Shown: positions 58,313 to 60,042 of the stretch, piece by piece | How the letters are laid out: every line of letters begins with the position of its first letter | How positions within the stretch are numbered: position 1 is the stretch's first letter | Assembly: GCF_002374315.1 (NCBI RefSeq) | Contig: NZ_NWUX01000026.1 | Coordinates: 1 to 60,042 of the forward strand | DNA: 60,042 bases | Reading direction: 5' to 3' | Source of the DNA: Vreelandella nigrificans | GTDB taxonomy: Bacteria; Pseudomonadota; Gammaproteobacteria; Pseudomonadales; Halomonadaceae | The notes under the pieces: generated by a model | What the model saw: the letters and a program-made list of their open reading frames with translations, nothing else | The model's database searches: none | What the model was told of the DNA's origin: nothing | Program-made: the position numbers and the translations under genes

Positions 58313-60042
58313 TAAGAGTTCCTTGTACCTAAGTGAGAATCGGCGGCAGCTGGCGTGGGCTGCTGCTGAATTAAGCGGGCGGTCAAAGGGGTGAAGACTA
58401 TCTCAATACCGGTACCTCCTGTGGGGCGATTGGCGATACTCATTTCGCCGTTCAGGGTAGTGGTCCGGTCGCGCATAATCACCAAACCGTAGTGCATCGG
58501 AGGCGAGCTATCGTCTTCCAGGCCGATGCCGTCATCTTCAATGCGAACCAGTAATTGAGCATCGGCGAAGCGTACTGTGACCCCAGCCCAGTGGGCTTGG
58601 GCGTGCTTGTGGATGTTGGCCAGCGCCTCACGAACAATCTGTAGCACGTGGATTTCTTCATTGGGATTAAGCAGATAAGGCGGCACATCGTAGTCAAGCT
58701 CGACCACTGTCCCCATGCGTTGACTGAACTCTTCGACGGTCTGGTGCAAGGCAAATTGTAGCCCGGGTCCCTCTAGCTTGAGTCGGAAGGTGGTGAGTAG
58801 CTCACGCAGTTGACGATAGGCGCTATTTAAACCGTTACGCAGTTCATCGAAGACTGCGGATTGAGCTTCTCGGCTTGCCTCTTTTTGCTGCATGCGTTCA
58901 AGCCGAGCGACCTGCATTTTGAGATAAGAGAGTGACTGAGCCAAGGAGTCGTGCAATTCACGGGCAATGATGGTTCGCTCGTTGATCAGCGTGACGTGCT
59001 GCTGTTCTTCGATACGCCGCTGCAGGTATACCGCCGTGGCGAGCTGGTCGGCTAACATGGTGAGCAGCCGCCGGGTGCTATCATTGAGTCGCTCCAGGGG
59101 ATACCACACCTCCAGGGTACCCAGCAGTGTATCGCCCACGCTGATAGGTAGCAGCAAGCATTGCGACTGGTGATTGGTAACCAACTCCAAAGGGCGAGGG
59201 TCAATCAGGCAGGCATGACAATCCTGATCACGGCAATACTCTGGCCGGGTACGTGAGTGGGTCTCTAATACCGGCATTGTCCGTTGATCGAAAGGGTCTT
59301 TTAACGAAAGCCGTATCGGCCCGATATTCAGCAGTTTCTCCAGTTCACGTAACATCGGCGCTGCGCTAGAGCAGAGGTCGTTACCGCCACCATATAGCGA
59401 ACGACTGGCATCGTGCATCACCCGCAGTGCCTGATTGCTGCGTTCAAGCTCTTGTTTCTTTAGTAATATTTTTTCTTCTAGTGCAGCGTAGCTTGTTGCC
59501 AGCTCGGCAGACATTTTATTAAAGGTGTGGCCCAGTAGAGCCAGTTCATCGCTGCCGCGCAGCTGTGAACGTGGCTTGAAGTTACGCTGAGCCGCTTCGC
59601 GGGCAAGCACCATAAGTTGGCGTAGAGGCACGACTAGGTTGTAGCGAACATCGTAGAGGGCGATCGAGACCACAATAGCGATCAGTACCAAAAAGAGCAC
59701 TTGCATCATGCCCAACAGCCGCACCTTGGCCTCGGTGCTCTGTTCGAGATAGGTGACTAGAACTTCAATGTCATTGACCATGGCAATGATCATCATTTCT
59801 AGCGTATCCAGGTCAAGTCTTGTGGCGGTGGTCGGCGCCTGTAGTGCCGGGCGAAGTGTGTGTTGCCAGTAGGTTTGAAGTCTTTCTAATTGACGGCGGC
59901 GCTCGTGACGATCATCCGTCGGGATGGTTTGTTGTAACGTTGTGCCGTGCAAACGTTGATCGAAGTGAACTGGTCTAATTGGAGCGGACACCCCGGTAAG
60001 CCTCATACTGGAGGCATTGGAGGTGTTCATGACCAAGAAAAC
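58312..60042 (-). CDS. narX: Nitrate/nitrite sensor histidine kinase NarX, N terminus cut
   Basis: The frame is open to the window edge, giving 576 residues of the protein; the first membrane helix and the true start lie outside. At the edge, NASSMRLTGVSA aligns with the nitrate-binding P-box (AGSLRM in E. coli), with changed residues after it. A periplasmic helical domain is followed by the second membrane helix (MMQVLFLVLIAIVVSIALYD) and a HAMP domain (VPLRQLMVLAREAAQRNF). Next come a Cys cluster (EYCRDQDCHACLID) as in NarX, the phospho-acceptor motif TIIARELHDSLAQSL near residue 363, and an HATPase domain (ALANIHKHAQA, DDGIG). It phosphorylates NarL in response to nitrate. Confidence 0.93.
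   Translation of the reverse strand, partial: VFLVMNTSNASSMRLTGVSAPIRPVHFDQRLHGTTLQQTIPTDDRHERRRQLERLQTYWQHTLRPALQAPTTATRLDLDTLEMMIIAMVNDIEVLVTYLEQSTEAKVRLLGMMQVLFLVLIAIVVSIALYDVRYNLVVPLRQLMVLAREAAQRNFKPRSQLRGSDELALLGHTFNKMSAELATSYAALEEKILLKKQELERSNQALRVMHDASRSLYGGGNDLCSSAAPMLRELEKLLNIGPIRLSLKDPFDQRTMPVLETHSRTRPEYCRDQDCHACLIDPRPLELVTNHQSQCLLLPISVGDTLLGTLEVWYPLERLNDSTRRLLTMLADQLATAVYLQRRIEEQQHVTLINERTIIARELHDSLAQSLSYLKMQVARLERMQQKEASREAQSAVFDELRNGLNSAYRQLRELLTTFRLKLEGPGLQFALHQTVEEFSQRMGTVVELDYDVPPYLLNPNEEIHVLQIVREALANIHKHAQAHWAGVTVRFADAQLLVRIEDDGIGLEDDSSPPMHYGLVIMRDRTTTLNGEMSIANRPTGGTGIEIVFTPLTARLIQQQPTPAAADSHLGTRNS

Overview
The window looks like a chromosomal segment of a gammaproteobacterium, most probably a member of the Halomonadaceae (Halomonas or a close relative). 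This is inferred from the protein families and sequence style: NarK/NarX and YbiT of gammaproteobacterial type, TRAP and TTT solute transporters, and NhaC-type antiporters mixed with polyamine genes. No rRNA, tRNA, insertion sequence, phage gene or CRISPR array was seen. The DNA reads as ordinary, densely packed catabolic and transport genes, with a truncated gene at each end.

Region 1 (1-7626, + strand) is a sugar-acid operon: the end of otnC, then otnI, denD, a three-gene TRAP transporter, an aldehyde dehydrogenase and a beta-hydroxyacid dehydrogenase. It fits import and breakdown of D-erythronate or a related tetronate. Region 2 (7600-13454) is a TetR repressor facing an RND efflux pair, with two matched inverted repeats between them, followed by a YdfG-type reductase. 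Region 3 (13547-20712) holds dadA behind a tandem glycine riboswitch, then small housekeeping genes: YciI, an HPP membrane protein, ChaC, a CbiX-type chelatase, the ABC-F protein YbiT, a short ZipA-like protein and a truncated TspO-like protein.

Region 4 (20878-48795) is the core of the window: about 28 kb mostly devoted to polyamine and GABA breakdown. A LuxR-type regulator is followed by an agmatine module (PuuC-like dehydrogenase, an M20-type carbamoylase, an aminotransferase, an NhaC-family antiporter and agmatine deiminase). After an ene-reductase, a small unknown protein and an unusual M24-fold protein comes a puu module (puuB, puuA, puuD, a second aminotransferase, a second puuC, a second NhaC-family antiporter and puuR). 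A TauE/SafE permease, a lytic-transglycosylase-like lipoprotein, and a MocR/GabR-type regulator facing an APC permease-gabD-gabT operon complete it. Together these genes can take agmatine to N-carbamoylputrescine, putrescine, 4-aminobutanal or the gamma-glutamylated intermediates, GABA, succinic semialdehyde and succinate. No aguB-type amidase, PuuP or Pot transporter is present. The carbamoylase and the NhaC proteins sit where those functions are expected.

Region 5 (48885-53185, - strand) is a TTT (TctCBA) uptake operon with an MFS transporter. Region 6 (53745-60042, - strand) is a nitrate-response block: narX (cut by the window end), narL, narK, a universal stress protein and a second nitrate transporter, with a perfect 7-2-7 NarL-type site upstream of narK.

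A pattern that crosses all regions is the presence of short tandem repeats (8-20 bp units, usually three to five copies) at gene boundaries. Several run across or end at a stop codon, and one repeats the Shine-Dalgarno sequence of a lipoprotein gene.
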